A program made the translations under genes and the position numbers. Under the pieces are notes generated by a model. The model did not search any database. It worked only from the letters and a program-made list of their open reading frames with translations, and was not told the DNA's origin. From Chloroflexota bacterium (GTDB lineage Bacteria; Chloroflexota; Anaerolineae; CG2-30-64-16), in the NCBI GenBank assembly GCA_029555885.1, contig JAKPQT010000381.1:1-32319 (forward strand): a DNA stretch of 32,319 bases, in the 5' to 3' direction. This document shows positions 24,998-32,319 of the stretch, in pieces (position 1 is the stretch's first letter; each line of letters starts with the position of its first letter).

Positions 24998-26185
24998 CTA
25001 CTCCCCGCCCGCGTTCTTCACATGCCGGTCGAAGAACGCCACCGACCGCTGCAGGGCCAGGCCGAGGTTGTTCGACAGATTGTGATTGTCGCCTGCATAC
25101 TCATAATACTCGACGGGCATGCTGATGCCCTCGTCCTGCGCCTGCTGATACAGATTGCGCGAGAACTCGACCGGCACCTCGACGTCACCGGTCCCGTGGT
25201 GCAACTGGACGGGGCCGGATAGGTCCGCCAGGAAACTCGCGGGCGAGATGGTTGACCAGAACGCCGGGTTCCCCTCCGGCGTGCCATACGTCTCGGTCAG
25301 CTCTTGCCGCCAGCGCCGCTGCCGCTCCGGGATATTCAGTGGCGGTGCGCTGCTTGGCCGCCGCCAGTTGTTCATCATGTCCGGGTAAGAGGCAATCACG
25401 CCCGCCCAAATGACGCCCGCCTTGATGTCGGACGTCGTCACCATCGCGCGCAGCGTGATATGGCCGCCCATCGAGTGGCCCCACATGCCGATGCGGTCCG
25501 GGTCTGCGTCAACGTACCGCTTCACCGACCCGACCGCATTCAGAACATCGATCGTGTAACCCGGCGAGCCGTAGCCGCCCTCCGCCTCGCCCTCGGAATT
25601 GCCGTGCCCGCGGTAATCGGGCCGGAACACGATGTACCCGCTGCGCGCAAAGGCGTCCACGTACGCGACATAGCGCTCCGTCGTCCGGTACTGCGCGGGC
25701 GGAATATAACCGTGGTTGAAGATGACCGCGGGCCAGCCGGTCGCGGGCTTCTCACCATTAGGAACCGTCAGGAGCGCGTAAATCTTCAGCCCCTCGGACA
25801 GGTACGACGCGAGGTAACGCTGGTAGTTCGCGCCGGGCTGGAGCGCCTGCTCGATCACGATATCGCTGCCGGGGTACTCCGCCTGGCGCATCACTTCGAC
25901 CATCAGCGGGTGCAGCGGCGTAGGCGTCGGGCTGGGCGTCGCGGTGACCGTGGGCGACGCCGTCGCGGTCGGCGTGCTGGTGGGCGTCTCCGTCGGTGCA
26001 GACGTCGCGCTCGCCGCCGCCGTGGCCGTCACCGTGGGCGGCTGCGGTGTCGCGGTGGCCGCCGGCATCGCACTGACGGCCGCGACCGGTGCAGCCGTGG
26101 GCGGCTCCTGCGCCGCGCCGCTGCTGCACGCGGCGGCCAGTATGGCGACCAGCATCAACATTAGGAATATTTCTAACTGCTTCAT
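24998..26185 (-). CDS. Secreted alpha/beta-hydrolase lipoprotein
   Basis: This 395-residue protein has a hydrophobic signal with lipobox LAAAC (C20), a long Pro/Thr/Ala-rich linker (residues 21-93) and an alpha/beta-hydrolase domain at about 120-390. The triad is visible: S238 in MWGHSMGGH, D334 in HHGTGDVEVP and H368 in AGDNHNL. The oxyanion element is FNHGY. It resembles the dipeptidyl peptidase/acylaminoacyl-peptidase-like (S9) and esterase-like hydrolases but lacks a propeller, so the substrate (ester or peptide) is open. The ATG at 26185 is chosen; a TTG seven codons upstream is possible. TAAAAT on the minus strand (26224-26219) could be its -10, without a clear -35. It converges with the glucan synthase gene and probably sits outside the membrane. 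Confidence 0.88.
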   Translation of the reverse strand: MKQLEIFLMLMLVAILAAACSSGAAQEPPTAAPVAAVSAMPAATATPQPPTVTATAAASATSAPTETPTSTPTATASPTVTATPSPTPTPLHPLMVEVMRQAEYPGSDIVIEQALQPGANYQRYLASYLSEGLKIYALLTVPNGEKPATGWPAVIFNHGYIPPAQYRTTERYVAYVDAFARSGYIVFRPDYRGHGNSEGEAEGGYGSPGYTIDVLNAVGSVKRYVDADPDRIGMWGHSMGGHITLRAMVTTSDIKAGVIWAGVIASYPDMMNNWRRPSSAPPLNIPERQRRWRQELTETYGTPEGNPAFWSTISPASFLADLSGPVQLHHGTGDVEVPVEFSRNLYQQAQDEGISMPVEYYEYAGDNHNLSNNLGLALQRSVAFFDRHVKNAGGE

Positions 26186-26293
26186 CCGTCTCTTTACCTT
26201 ATTCAATCAGTGCCGGTGATTTTATCGGATGGAGCCGCGCGCCGCTGTGCCCGCGCTTCCTGTCGTCAGCGTGTCATGACGAATCCGGGTCGC

Positions 26294-26322
26294 TGGACAC
26301 GAACGTGCCCCTATTGTAGAAT
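26294..26322 (+). promoter_or_regulatory. Promoter of the P-type ATPase gene
   Basis: TGGACA (26294-26299) and TAGAAT (26317-26322) are exactly 17 bases apart, each with five of six matches. The leader of about 89 nt contains two small hairpins, CACTC-N4-GAGTG (26336-26349) and CGCTCA-N9-TGAGCG (26355-26375). Confidence 0.7.
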
Positions 26323-26417
26323 ACGGCACATACACCACTCATAAGAGTGCCGAACGCTCACGCTGACCTTGAGCGCGGCTGTGATGGCGACCACCCGGAA
26401 GAGAGCAGGTTAACTTC

Positions 26418-29201
26418 ATGCAGACCTTACTCGGGAAACACTGGCATCACCTACCCGCCGACGAGGTGATCCAACTCCTGGAAACCAATCCCCAGAGCGG
26501 GCTGGATATCTTCGCGGTCAAGCATCGCCAGGAGGATCTGGGCCGCAACGAGTTGACCCCGCGGGCGGGCATGAGCCCGTGGATGCGCTTCTTGCACCAG
26601 TTCAAGAACCCGTTGATCTACATCCTGCTCGTCGCAACGGTGATTACGGCGTTTGTCAAAGACCTCGTCGATGCAGGCATCATCTTCGCAGCCGTGCTGG
26701 TCAACGCGGTCATTGGCTTCATCCAGGAATCGCGGGCCGAGCAGGCCATCGAGGCCTTGGCGCAAGCCATGACCACCGAGGCGACGGTGATTCGCGCGGG
26801 CAAGACGCAGCGCATCTCCGCGACCGAGCTGACGCTGGGCGACGTGGTGACGCTGAAGGCCGGCGACAAGGTGCCGGCTGACCTGCGCTTGATCCGCTCC
26901 CGTGACCTCCAGGTGGCCGAGGCGGCCCTGACCGGTGAATCGGTGCCGGTGCAAAAGGATGGAGGGCTGCTCTTGCCGCTCGATACATCCCTGGCCGACC
27001 GCCGCAACATGGCCTACGCCTCCACGCTCGTTACCTACGGTACTGGCGTGGGCATCGTCACCGCGATCGGCGACTATACCGAGGTCGGTCGCATCTCCCA
27101 GCTGATCTCATCGGCACCCGAGCTGCAGACGCCCCTGACACGCAATATTGCCCAGTTCAGCCGCCTGGTCCTCTACGCAATCCTGGCGTTGGCAGCCGTC
27201 ACCTTCGCCATCGGGCTGCTGCGCGGCCAACCCCTCCCCGATACGTTCATTGCCGCCATCGCGCTGGCAGTCGCCATGATTCCTGAAGGACTGCCCGCGG
27301 CCTTGACCGTCACCCTGGCCATCGGTGTCTCGCGCATGGCGCGGCGACAAGCCATCATCCGCAAGCTGCCCGCAGTCGAAACGTTAGGCAGCGTCACGAT
27401 CATCAGTTCCGACAAGACCGGCACGCTCACCCGGAACCAGATGACCGTCCAGGAGGTCTATGCGGCCGGCGCGCTCTATCGGGTGACGGGCACAGGCTAT
27501 GCGCCGTCCGGTGACATCCAGCACGACGGCACGGCGATAACCCTCGACGCGGCCTCCAGCGCGCTCCGCGAGACCCTGGTCGCCGGGCTGCTCTGCAACG
27601 ACAGCGCGCTGGCCGAAGCCGATGACGGGTGGCGCGCAGAGGGAGACCCCACCGAGGTCGCGCTGATCGTCGCCGCGCGCAAGGCGGGCCTGGCGGTCGC
27701 TGACACGCCGGAGGCGGGCGCTACCGTCATCCACCTGCCCCGGCTGGACGCCATTCCCTTCGAGTCGCAGCACCAATACATGGCGACGCTGCACGACGCC
27801 GGCCCGGACCGCTCGCCGGTGGCCTATATCAAGGGTGCGGTCGAGGTGATCCTCGCCCGCTGCACCGCGGCGCTCGATGCTGCAGGTCAGGCAGGCCCCC
27901 TGGACGCCGAGAGCGTGCACCGCCAGGTAGATGCGATGGCCGGTGAAGGCTTGCGTGTGCTGGCGTTTGCCCGGGCCGAGCTGCCGCCCGCAGCCTCTGC
28001 CATCGGCCACCAGGATATCAAGGCCGGCCTGACCTTCCTGGGCTTGCAGGGCATGATTGACCCGCCGCGGCCTGAGGCCATCGCAGCCATTCGCGCATGC
28101 CAGGAGGCGGGCATCCAGGTCAAGATGATCACGGGCGACCATGCGCTGACCGCTGCAGCCATCGCCAGGGAGTTGGGATTGAACGGCGGCAGCATCGGCC
28201 CCGACGGCCTGCCGGAAACCATGACCGGTGCAGAGCTCGCGGCCTATGGCGATGAAGACTTGATCGCGCGGGTCCAGAATGTGGCAGTCTTCGCCCGCGT
28301 GTCCCCGGAGCAGAAGCTGCGTCTAGTGGATGCGTTCCAGAGCCGCGGCCACGTCGTAGCCATGACCGGCGACGGCGTCAATGACGGCCCGGCGCTTAGG
28401 CAAGCGGACGTCGGCATCGCCATGGGCATCACCGGCACCGATGTCGCCAAAGAAGCCGCGGACATGGTGCTGACCGACGACAACTTTGCCACCATCGAGG
28501 CGGCCGTCGAGGAGGGCCGCGGCGTATTCGACAACCTGACCAAGATCATCACCTGGACGCTGCCCACCAACCTGGGCGAGGGCCTGATCATCCTGCTGGC
28601 AATCATCGCCGGCATCGCCCTGCCCATCCTCCCTGTCCACATCCTCTGGATCAACATGACCACCGTGGCCGTGCTGGGCATCGTGTTGGCGCTGGAAGCG
28701 CGGGAACCCGGCATCATGCGCCGGCCCCCGCGGCAACCCAACGCGCCGATCCTGACACGGACGCTGCTCGCGCGCATCGGGCTGGTCGGCACGCTGATCC
28801 TGGCCGGCGCGTTTGGCCTGTTCGAGTGGGAACTGATAAGTGGGTCCAGCATCGAGGCGGCGCGGACAGTCGCCGTCAACACGGTCATCATGGTCGAGCT
28901 CTTCTACCTGCTCAACTGCCGCTCACTGACCCACTCCATGTTCCGCCTCGGCGTCTTCTCGAACCTCTGGGTGGTGGTGGGCATCGTGGCGATGGTACTG
29001 CTGCAGCTGCTGTTCACCTATGTGCCCTTCATGAATACCGCGCTCGAAAGCGCGCCGATCACCCTCGGCGCCTGGGCCCGGATTGTCGGCGTGGGCTTCA
29101 TCGGCTATCTGTTGGTGGAGCTGGAAAAGTGGCTGCGGCGCTCGCGACAGACCGTACCTGACCCTCAGCCCGTGGCAGCTGGCAGTGACTCAGCGGCTTA
29201 G
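26418..29201 (+). CDS. P2-type cation-transporting ATPase, cation unknown
   Basis: This 927-residue membrane pump has the full P-type set: TGES at 172-175 (actuator dephosphorylation), PEGLP at 289 in helix M4, phosphorylated D332 in DKTGTLT, ITGDH in the nucleotide/P domain, and GDGVND at about 651-656. The layout with about ten helices and an N-terminal cation-ATPase domain is that of P2 pumps (SERCA and Na,K-ATPase-like). In M5, TNLGEG keeps the Asn and Glu of calcium site residues. In M6, however, WINMTTV (744-750) has Val750 where SERCA has the Asp of WVNLVTD, so calcium specificity should not be assumed. Bacterial relatives with this WINMTT motif exist, with poorly defined substrates. 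It has its own promoter; no accessory subunit is nearby. Confidence 0.93.
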   Translation: MQTLLGKHWHHLPADEVIQLLETNPQSGLDIFAVKHRQEDLGRNELTPRAGMSPWMRFLHQFKNPLIYILLVATVITAFVKDLVDAGIIFAAVLVNAVIGFIQESRAEQAIEALAQAMTTEATVIRAGKTQRISATELTLGDVVTLKAGDKVPADLRLIRSRDLQVAEAALTGESVPVQKDGGLLLPLDTSLADRRNMAYASTLVTYGTGVGIVTAIGDYTEVGRISQLISSAPELQTPLTRNIAQFSRLVLYAILALAAVTFAIGLLRGQPLPDTFIAAIALAVAMIPEGLPAALTVTLAIGVSRMARRQAIIRKLPAVETLGSVTIISSDKTGTLTRNQMTVQEVYAAGALYRVTGTGYAPSGDIQHDGTAITLDAASSALRETLVAGLLCNDSALAEADDGWRAEGDPTEVALIVAARKAGLAVADTPEAGATVIHLPRLDAIPFESQHQYMATLHDAGPDRSPVAYIKGAVEVILARCTAALDAAGQAGPLDAESVHRQVDAMAGEGLRVLAFARAELPPAASAIGHQDIKAGLTFLGLQGMIDPPRPEAIAAIRACQEAGIQVKMITGDHALTAAAIARELGLNGGSIGPDGLPETMTGAELAAYGDEDLIARVQNVAVFARVSPEQKLRLVDAFQSRGHVVAMTGDGVNDGPALRQADVGIAMGITGTDVAKEAADMVLTDDNFATIEAAVEEGRGVFDNLTKIITWTLPTNLGEGLIILLAIIAGIALPILPVHILWINMTTVAVLGIVLALEAREPGIMRRPPRQPNAPILTRTLLARIGLVGTLILAGAFGLFEWELISGSSIEAARTVAVNTVIMVELFYLLNCRSLTHSMFRLGVFSNLWVVVGIVAMVLLQLLFTYVPFMNTALESAPITLGAWARIVGVGFIGYLLVELEKWLRRSRQTVPDPQPVAAGSDSAA

Positions 29202-29251
29202 GGACGCCGCGACACGGACTGACAGGATTTCCGAATGTAGGCGTCAGCGGA

Positions 29252-29307
29252 GGCACCCTGAGCGGAGGGTCGGCCAAAAAGCGGGCCGACCCTCCGCTCA
29301 GGGTGCC
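29252..29307 (+). terminator. 24-bp perfect hairpin after the ATPase gene
   Basis: Positions 29252-29275 (GGCACCCTGAGCGGAGGGTC then GGCC) pair perfectly with 29284-29307 around an eight-base AAAAAGCG loop. It is the only structure in the 160-base gap before the STAS gene. No T-run follows. It could be a terminator, an mRNA-stability element or a dispersed repeat. Confidence 0.55.
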
Positions 29308-29361
29308 GGCGCTGCGTGTCACGGTGGAAGATTCGCAGTCTCTGTACGACAGGAGCAGCAG

Positions 29362-29721
29362 ATGGACTCCACATTGACGATCCAGGCTCGCGAGCCCGTG
29401 AGGGGTATTGCGACATTGGCAGTACAGGGACAACTGACCCGGCTGGCCGAGAAGCCGCTGGATGCAGCTGTGGCGGAAGCGGTCGCTGGAGGGGCGCGAG
29501 GGATCATCCTCGATTTCAGCAGCGTGACCTATATGAATAACAAGGGCCTGGGTCTGCTCGTGCGACTGGAGGCGCGGCTGCGGGGCCAGGGCCGTCGCCT
29601 CGGGGCCTTCGCCCTAAACGATCACTACCGCCGCGTCTTCCGCACGACGGGGCTGGACGAGGGCATCCGCATCTTCGAGACCGAGGCGGACGCCATCGAA
29701 GCCATGCAGCGCGCCGCGTGA
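29362..29721 (+). CDS. STAS-domain protein (anti-sigma-factor-antagonist-like)
   Basis: This 119-residue single STAS domain has the length of SpoIIAA-type proteins, which bind anti-sigma kinases. The core strand-loop-helix is LDFSSVTYMNNKGLGLLVRL. In SpoIIAA the loop reads D-S-S-G and the first Ser is phosphorylated; here the aligned residues are N59, N60 and K61. The usual regulatory phosphorylation is therefore not possible at that position. No anti-sigma kinase or sigma factor gene is nearby. The ATG at 29362 is chosen for the AGGAG site six bases upstream; the frame is open upstream but runs into the ATPase gene. The next gene starts 17 bases after the stop, so the two are probably cotranscribed. 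Confidence 0.9.
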   Translation: MDSTLTIQAREPVRGIATLAVQGQLTRLAEKPLDAAVAEAVAGGARGIILDFSSVTYMNNKGLGLLVRLEARLRGQGRRLGAFALNDHYRRVFRTTGLDEGIRIFETEADAIEAMQRAA

Positions 29722-29738
29722 GCCCTGCCGGAGGTCCC

Positions 29739-30488
29739 ATGACTGATTCCCACCCAGCACCAGCGAAAACCACCCATCCCTACTGGGCACAGCGCGTCGA
29801 CGAGCTCAAGGCGCCCGATGCACCCCCGGAAGCGCTCAACCTGAATGTCGCGGGGCGCCGGGCCGTGGGTCCGCTGCAGGGCTTCGGCCAGCTCTGGCAG
29901 AAGACCTTTCGCATCCGGCTGGAGGGCGCCTCTGTCACACCGGCCGAGGTGATCGCCGAGTGGCGGGCCGAGCTGCCGCGCTTCAAGCCGGCCGAGAACC
30001 GCTTCTACCCCTCGCGCGGCGGCATCGCACCGGGCGAGGTCGTGTTGATCAATGCCTGGACGCCGGGCGGGCCGATTGCCACCGGCGTCGTGGTGCTCTA
30101 CGCCGATGATGAATCCTTCAGCCTGATGACGCCCGAAGGGCATCCCGAAGCTGGCTGGGTGACGATGAGTGCATACACCGAGGAGGGTGTCACGGTCGCG
30201 CAGGTGCAGGGCCTGGCGCGCGCCAGCGACCCCATCTATGAGCTGGCCTTCAGAGTCATGGGCTCGCGGCTGCAGGACTACATCTGGGAGCACGTCCTGA
30301 CCGAGCTGGCCGCGCACTTCGGGGTCAGAGGCCAGCCTGTCGAGGTGGACCGGCAGCTGCTGGATGCGAAGGTCCAGTGGCGCCGCGCAGGCAACGTCTG
30401 GCACAATGCTCAGATTTGGACCCTCCTCTATCGGCTGATCGCACCCGTCCGGTGGCTATGGAAACGCTTGCGGCGAGAGCCCCGATGA
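29739..30488 (+). CDS. Conserved hypothetical protein, function unknown
   Basis: This 249-residue protein has the conserved-looking segments LNVAGRRAVGPLQGFGQLWQ, FYPSRGGIAPGEVVLINAW and LMTPEGHPEAGWVT. I recognise these as a recurrent uncharacterised family, possibly an SRPBCC/DUF1990-like fold, but cannot name it with certainty. No catalytic motif is visible. The C-terminus (WTLLYRLIAPVRWLWKRLRR) is amphipathic and strongly basic and may associate with the membrane. The ATG at 29739 is preferred because GGAGG lies four bases upstream; a GTG at 29718 would overlap the STAS stop. It is packed between the STAS gene and a flavoprotein gene in one direction, which suggests an operon. Confidence 0.82.
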   Translation: MTDSHPAPAKTTHPYWAQRVDELKAPDAPPEALNLNVAGRRAVGPLQGFGQLWQKTFRIRLEGASVTPAEVIAEWRAELPRFKPAENRFYPSRGGIAPGEVVLINAWTPGGPIATGVVVLYADDESFSLMTPEGHPEAGWVTMSAYTEEGVTVAQVQGLARASDPIYELAFRVMGSRLQDYIWEHVLTELAAHFGVRGQPVEVDRQLLDAKVQWRRAGNVWHNAQIWTLLYRLIAPVRWLWKRLRREPR

Positions 30489-30560
30489 CGGCAGGTCACG
30501 GCCGCTGCAGTGTCCGCCTGTGCCGGCGAGGCTGGATGCCCGCCCCCCGCGCCGGGAAGG

Positions 30561-32033
30561 ATGCCTGAGGTGCCCCCGTCACCTGCCGATGCCGTCGTTT
30601 ACGACGCCGTCGTCATTGGCGCAGGGCCGAACGGACTGGCTGCGGCCGTCACGCTCGCGCGCGCGGGCCGCTCGGTGCGGGTGCTCGAAGCCTCCGCCAC
30701 GGTCGGCGGGGGCACGCGCACGACCGGGATGACTCTGCCCGGCTTCCGCCACGACGTCTGTTCCGCCGTGCATCCGCTCGGCCTCTCGTCGCCCTTCTTC
30801 CGGGACCTGCCGCTGGACCGCTACGGACTGCGCTGGATCGAGCCGCCCCTCCCCCTGGCACACCCGCTGGACGATGGCACTGCGGTCGTGCTGGAGCGCT
30901 CGGTGGCCGCCACAGCCGCGGGCCTGGGCCGCGATGCCGCCGCCTACCGACGGCTGATGGGCCCGCTGGTGCAGCGCTGGTCCGCAGTGACGGAGGATTT
31001 GCTCGGACCGCTGCCGCTGCTGCCCCGCTCTCCCCTGGCCTTTGTCTGGTTCGGGATCCAGGCCCTGCTGCCGGCCACCGTCCTGGCGCGGCTCTGGTTT
31101 CGCAGCGAACGCGCCCGCGCCCTCTTCGCCGGCATCGCCGCCCACTCGATTCTGCCGCTCGAACAGCCGGGCAGCGCCGCGTACGGCCTCGTCCTGGGCA
31201 TGGCCGGGCACGCGGTCGGTTGGCCCATCGCGCAGGGCGGCTCGCAGGCCATTGCCGATGCCCTGGCCGCGTATCTGCGCGACCTGGGCGGCCAGATCGA
31301 GACGGCGCAGCCCGTCGCCTCGTTCGCGGACCTGCCGCGGGCCAGCGCTTACCTCTTCGACGTCAGTCCTATCAACCTGGTCCGCATCGCGGGCGAGCGC
31401 CTGCCCCATGCGTACCGGCGCAAGCTGGCACGCTATCGCCACGGCCCAGCCGCATTCAAGCTCGACTGGGCGCTGGATGGCCCGATCCCCTGGCGCGCGG
31501 CCGAGTGCCGAGCCGCAGGCACCGTGCACCTCGGCGGCACGCTGGCCGAGATGACACGCTCGGAACGGGCGGCGTGGCACGGCTCGCACCCCGAACAGCC
31601 CTACCTCATCCTGACCCAGCCGAGCCTCTTCGACCCGACCCGCGCACCGGCGGGCAAACATACGGCCTGGGCCTATTGCCATGTGCCGAACCTGCACAGC
31701 GCGCACGATGCCGTGCCGCAGCATGAAATGGTCGAACGCATCGAGGCCCAGGTGGAGCGGTTCGCGCCCGGCTTCAAGGCGCGCATCCTCGCGCGGCACG
31801 TCATGGCGCCGGCGGACTTCGAGGCCTACAACCCCAACTACGTGGGCGGCGACGTGATTGGCGGCGCGCAGGACCTGCCGCAGTTCTTCGCCCGGCCGGT
31901 GCTCAGCCGCAACCCATACGCCACCCCTGCGGCCGGCATCTACCTGTGTTCGGCCTCCACCCCACCCGGTGGCGGTGTCCATGGCATGTGCGGCTATCAT
32001 GCGGCCCGGTCGGTCCTGAGAATGAGGAAGTGA
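30561..32033 (+). CDS. FAD-dependent oxidoreductase, PYROXD2/CrtI-like
   Basis: This 490-residue flavoprotein has an N-terminal Rossmann FAD/NAD motif, [20 protein letters not shown], with the acidic ribose ligand in VLEAS (residues 15-45), then GGGTRT. The C-terminal flavin-binding motif [15 protein letters not shown] is near residues 468-482, preceded by [13 protein letters not shown]. This pattern is that of the phytoene-desaturase-like NAD(P)/FAD-dependent oxidoreductases called PYROXD2-like; no carotenoid gene is nearby, so carotenoid desaturation should not be assumed. The ATG at 30561 follows GGGAAGG very closely; GTG at 30570 has better spacing, and GTG at 30510 would add 17 low-complexity residues. 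Its stop overlaps the next possible start (TGATG). Confidence 0.9.
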   Translation: MPEVPPSPADAVVYDAVVIGAGPNGLAAAVTLARAGRSVRVLEASATVGGGTRTTGMTLPGFRHDVCSAVHPLGLSSPFFRDLPLDRYGLRWIEPPLPLAHPLDDGTAVVLERSVAATAAGLGRDAAAYRRLMGPLVQRWSAVTEDLLGPLPLLPRSPLAFVWFGIQALLPATVLARLWFRSERARALFAGIAAHSILPLEQPGSAAYGLVLGMAGHAVGWPIAQGGSQAIADALAAYLRDLGGQIETAQPVASFADLPRASAYLFDVSPINLVRIAGERLPHAYRRKLARYRHGPAAFKLDWALDGPIPWRAAECRAAGTVHLGGTLAEMTRSERAAWHGSHPEQPYLILTQPSLFDPTRAPAGKHTAWAYCHVPNLHSAHDAVPQHEMVERIEAQVERFAPGFKARILARHVMAPADFEAYNPNYVGGDVIGGAQDLPQFFARPVLSRNPYATPAAGIYLCSASTPPGGGVHGMCGYHAARSVLRMRK

Positions 32034-32188
32034 TGACCCAGAACACCAGACGCTATCTCCAGGGCATCCTCTGGATTGCCTTCTATCTCCTGCTGACCCT
32101 GGGGCGGGTGTTCCTTTGGCGTCCATCGATTCTTCGTGTAGAATGGCGCACATGCACGACCCGTGGCTTTTTCTCCCCCTCATACTGA
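32033..32188 (+). CDS. Possible short membrane peptide (51 residues)
   Basis: The ATG at 32033 overlaps the flavoprotein stop (TGATG) and a GAGGAAG site is just upstream. The first 25 residues form a plausible transmembrane helix (LQGILWIAFYLLLTLG). After that the sequence turns into unconvincing Arg/Cys-rich residues, and the frame runs through the promoter and start of the next gene. It may be a real coupled peptide, the remnant of a longer membrane protein that lost its frame, or chance. Confidence 0.35.
   Translation: MTQNTRRYLQGILWIAFYLLLTLGRVFLWRPSILRVEWRTCTTRGFFSPSY
32116..32144 (+). promoter_or_regulatory. Promoter for a leaderless mRNA of the last gene
   Basis: TTGGCG (32116-32121) and TAGAAT (32139-32144) are 17 bases apart. 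TAGAAT ends seven bases before the ATG at 32152, placing the transcript start within a base of the start codon. No Shine-Dalgarno sequence precedes that ATG. Confidence 0.6.
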
Positions 32189-32319
32189 CCCTGGCCGGCG
32201 CACTGCTGGCCGCGGGTTACAGCCATCCCGCGTTCAACCGCCGCCTGAGCATCACCCGGACTGCCTGGCCGCTGGCGAGCTTGCCCCTGGCCGCCTTCAT
32301 CTTCTTTCTCAACCGCCTG
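32152..32319 (+). CDS. Membrane protein, N-terminal fragment
   Basis: The frame is open for 56 codons from the ATG to the window edge. The start reads MHDPWLFLPLILTLAGALLA, one transmembrane helix. A short Arg-rich loop (NRRLSITRT) follows, then a second helix (WPLASLPLAAFIFFL). This is the start of a polytopic inner-membrane protein or membrane-anchored sensor; no family can be assigned from so little. The adjacent promoter geometry supports this start over earlier ones. Confidence 0.6.
   Translation, partial: MHDPWLFLPLILTLAGALLAAGYSHPAFNRRLSITRTAWPLASLPLAAFIFFLNRL

Noticed and set aside
26336..26375. Two small hairpins in the ATPase leader as a possible metal riboswitch
   Set aside because: They are only 5-6 bp each, too small for known magnesium or manganese riboswitches, and no T-run or sequestered ribosome-binding site is apparent.
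1..32319. Search for tRNA, rRNA, CRISPR, transposase or phage genes
   Set aside because: No cloverleaf, regularly spaced direct repeats or recombinase motifs were seen; the inverted repeats present are short intergenic elements.

Overview
This is a GC-rich bacterial window, best explained as a chromosomal fragment of a Chloroflexota (Anaerolineae-like) bacterium. That placement is inference. It rests on lipoproteins with long Pro/Thr/Ala-rich linkers, a triple META-domain lipoprotein, a DUF4332 protein, the GAF-kinase/LuxR signalling style and many palindromic intergenic repeats. I saw no tRNA, rRNA, CRISPR array, transposase or phage gene. Most large open frames antisense to the genes below are GC-driven shadows.

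Layout. 1-2.66 kb: a pectin/oligogalacturonate region with a leftward LacI-type sugar-sensor protein (cut by the window edge), a 27-bp palindrome at its promoter, and a rightward kdgF-ogl pair ended by a 19-bp hairpin. 2.7-6.0 kb: a leftward conserved unknown, a palindromic repeat, a DUF4332 protein and a META lipoprotein. 6.0-7.2 kb: a leftward enolase-superfamily sugar-acid dehydratase candidate. 7.4-14.8 kb: a nitrogen and signalling block with glnA, hslO (Hsp33), amt, glnB, a GAF histidine kinase and a tandem-receiver LuxR response regulator. 15.2-24.9 kb: a universal stress protein translationally coupled to a 2905-residue cyclic-glucan-synthase-like giant (GT84 plus GH94); direct copies of one repeat lie on both sides of this pair. 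25-26.2 kb: a leftward secreted alpha/beta hydrolase lipoprotein. 26.4-32.3 kb: a P2-type cation ATPase, a STAS protein, a conserved unknown, a PYROXD2/CrtI-like flavoprotein and the start of a membrane protein.

How the genes work together. Ogl releases unsaturated galacturonate from oligogalacturonides, and KdgF opens it for the keto-deoxyuronate pathway. The divergent LacI-domain protein could report sugar availability. GlnA, Amt and GlnB form the ammonium uptake, assimilation and sensing core.

The strongest new signal is a shared palindrome, TACCC-N4-GGGTA. It lies upstream of both glnA and amt at exactly the same distance from each -10 box: 39 nt from the first T of TACCC to the first T of the hexamer. 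This suggests one activator drives a nitrogen regulon. Two genes (the GAF kinase at 11756 and the membrane protein at 32152) appear to have leaderless promoters. Several enzymes carry changes at key sites: a His in place of the first metal-ligand Asp in the enolase-superfamily protein, a Val in place of a cation-site Asp in the ATPase, and Asn in place of the phosphorylated Ser in the STAS protein.
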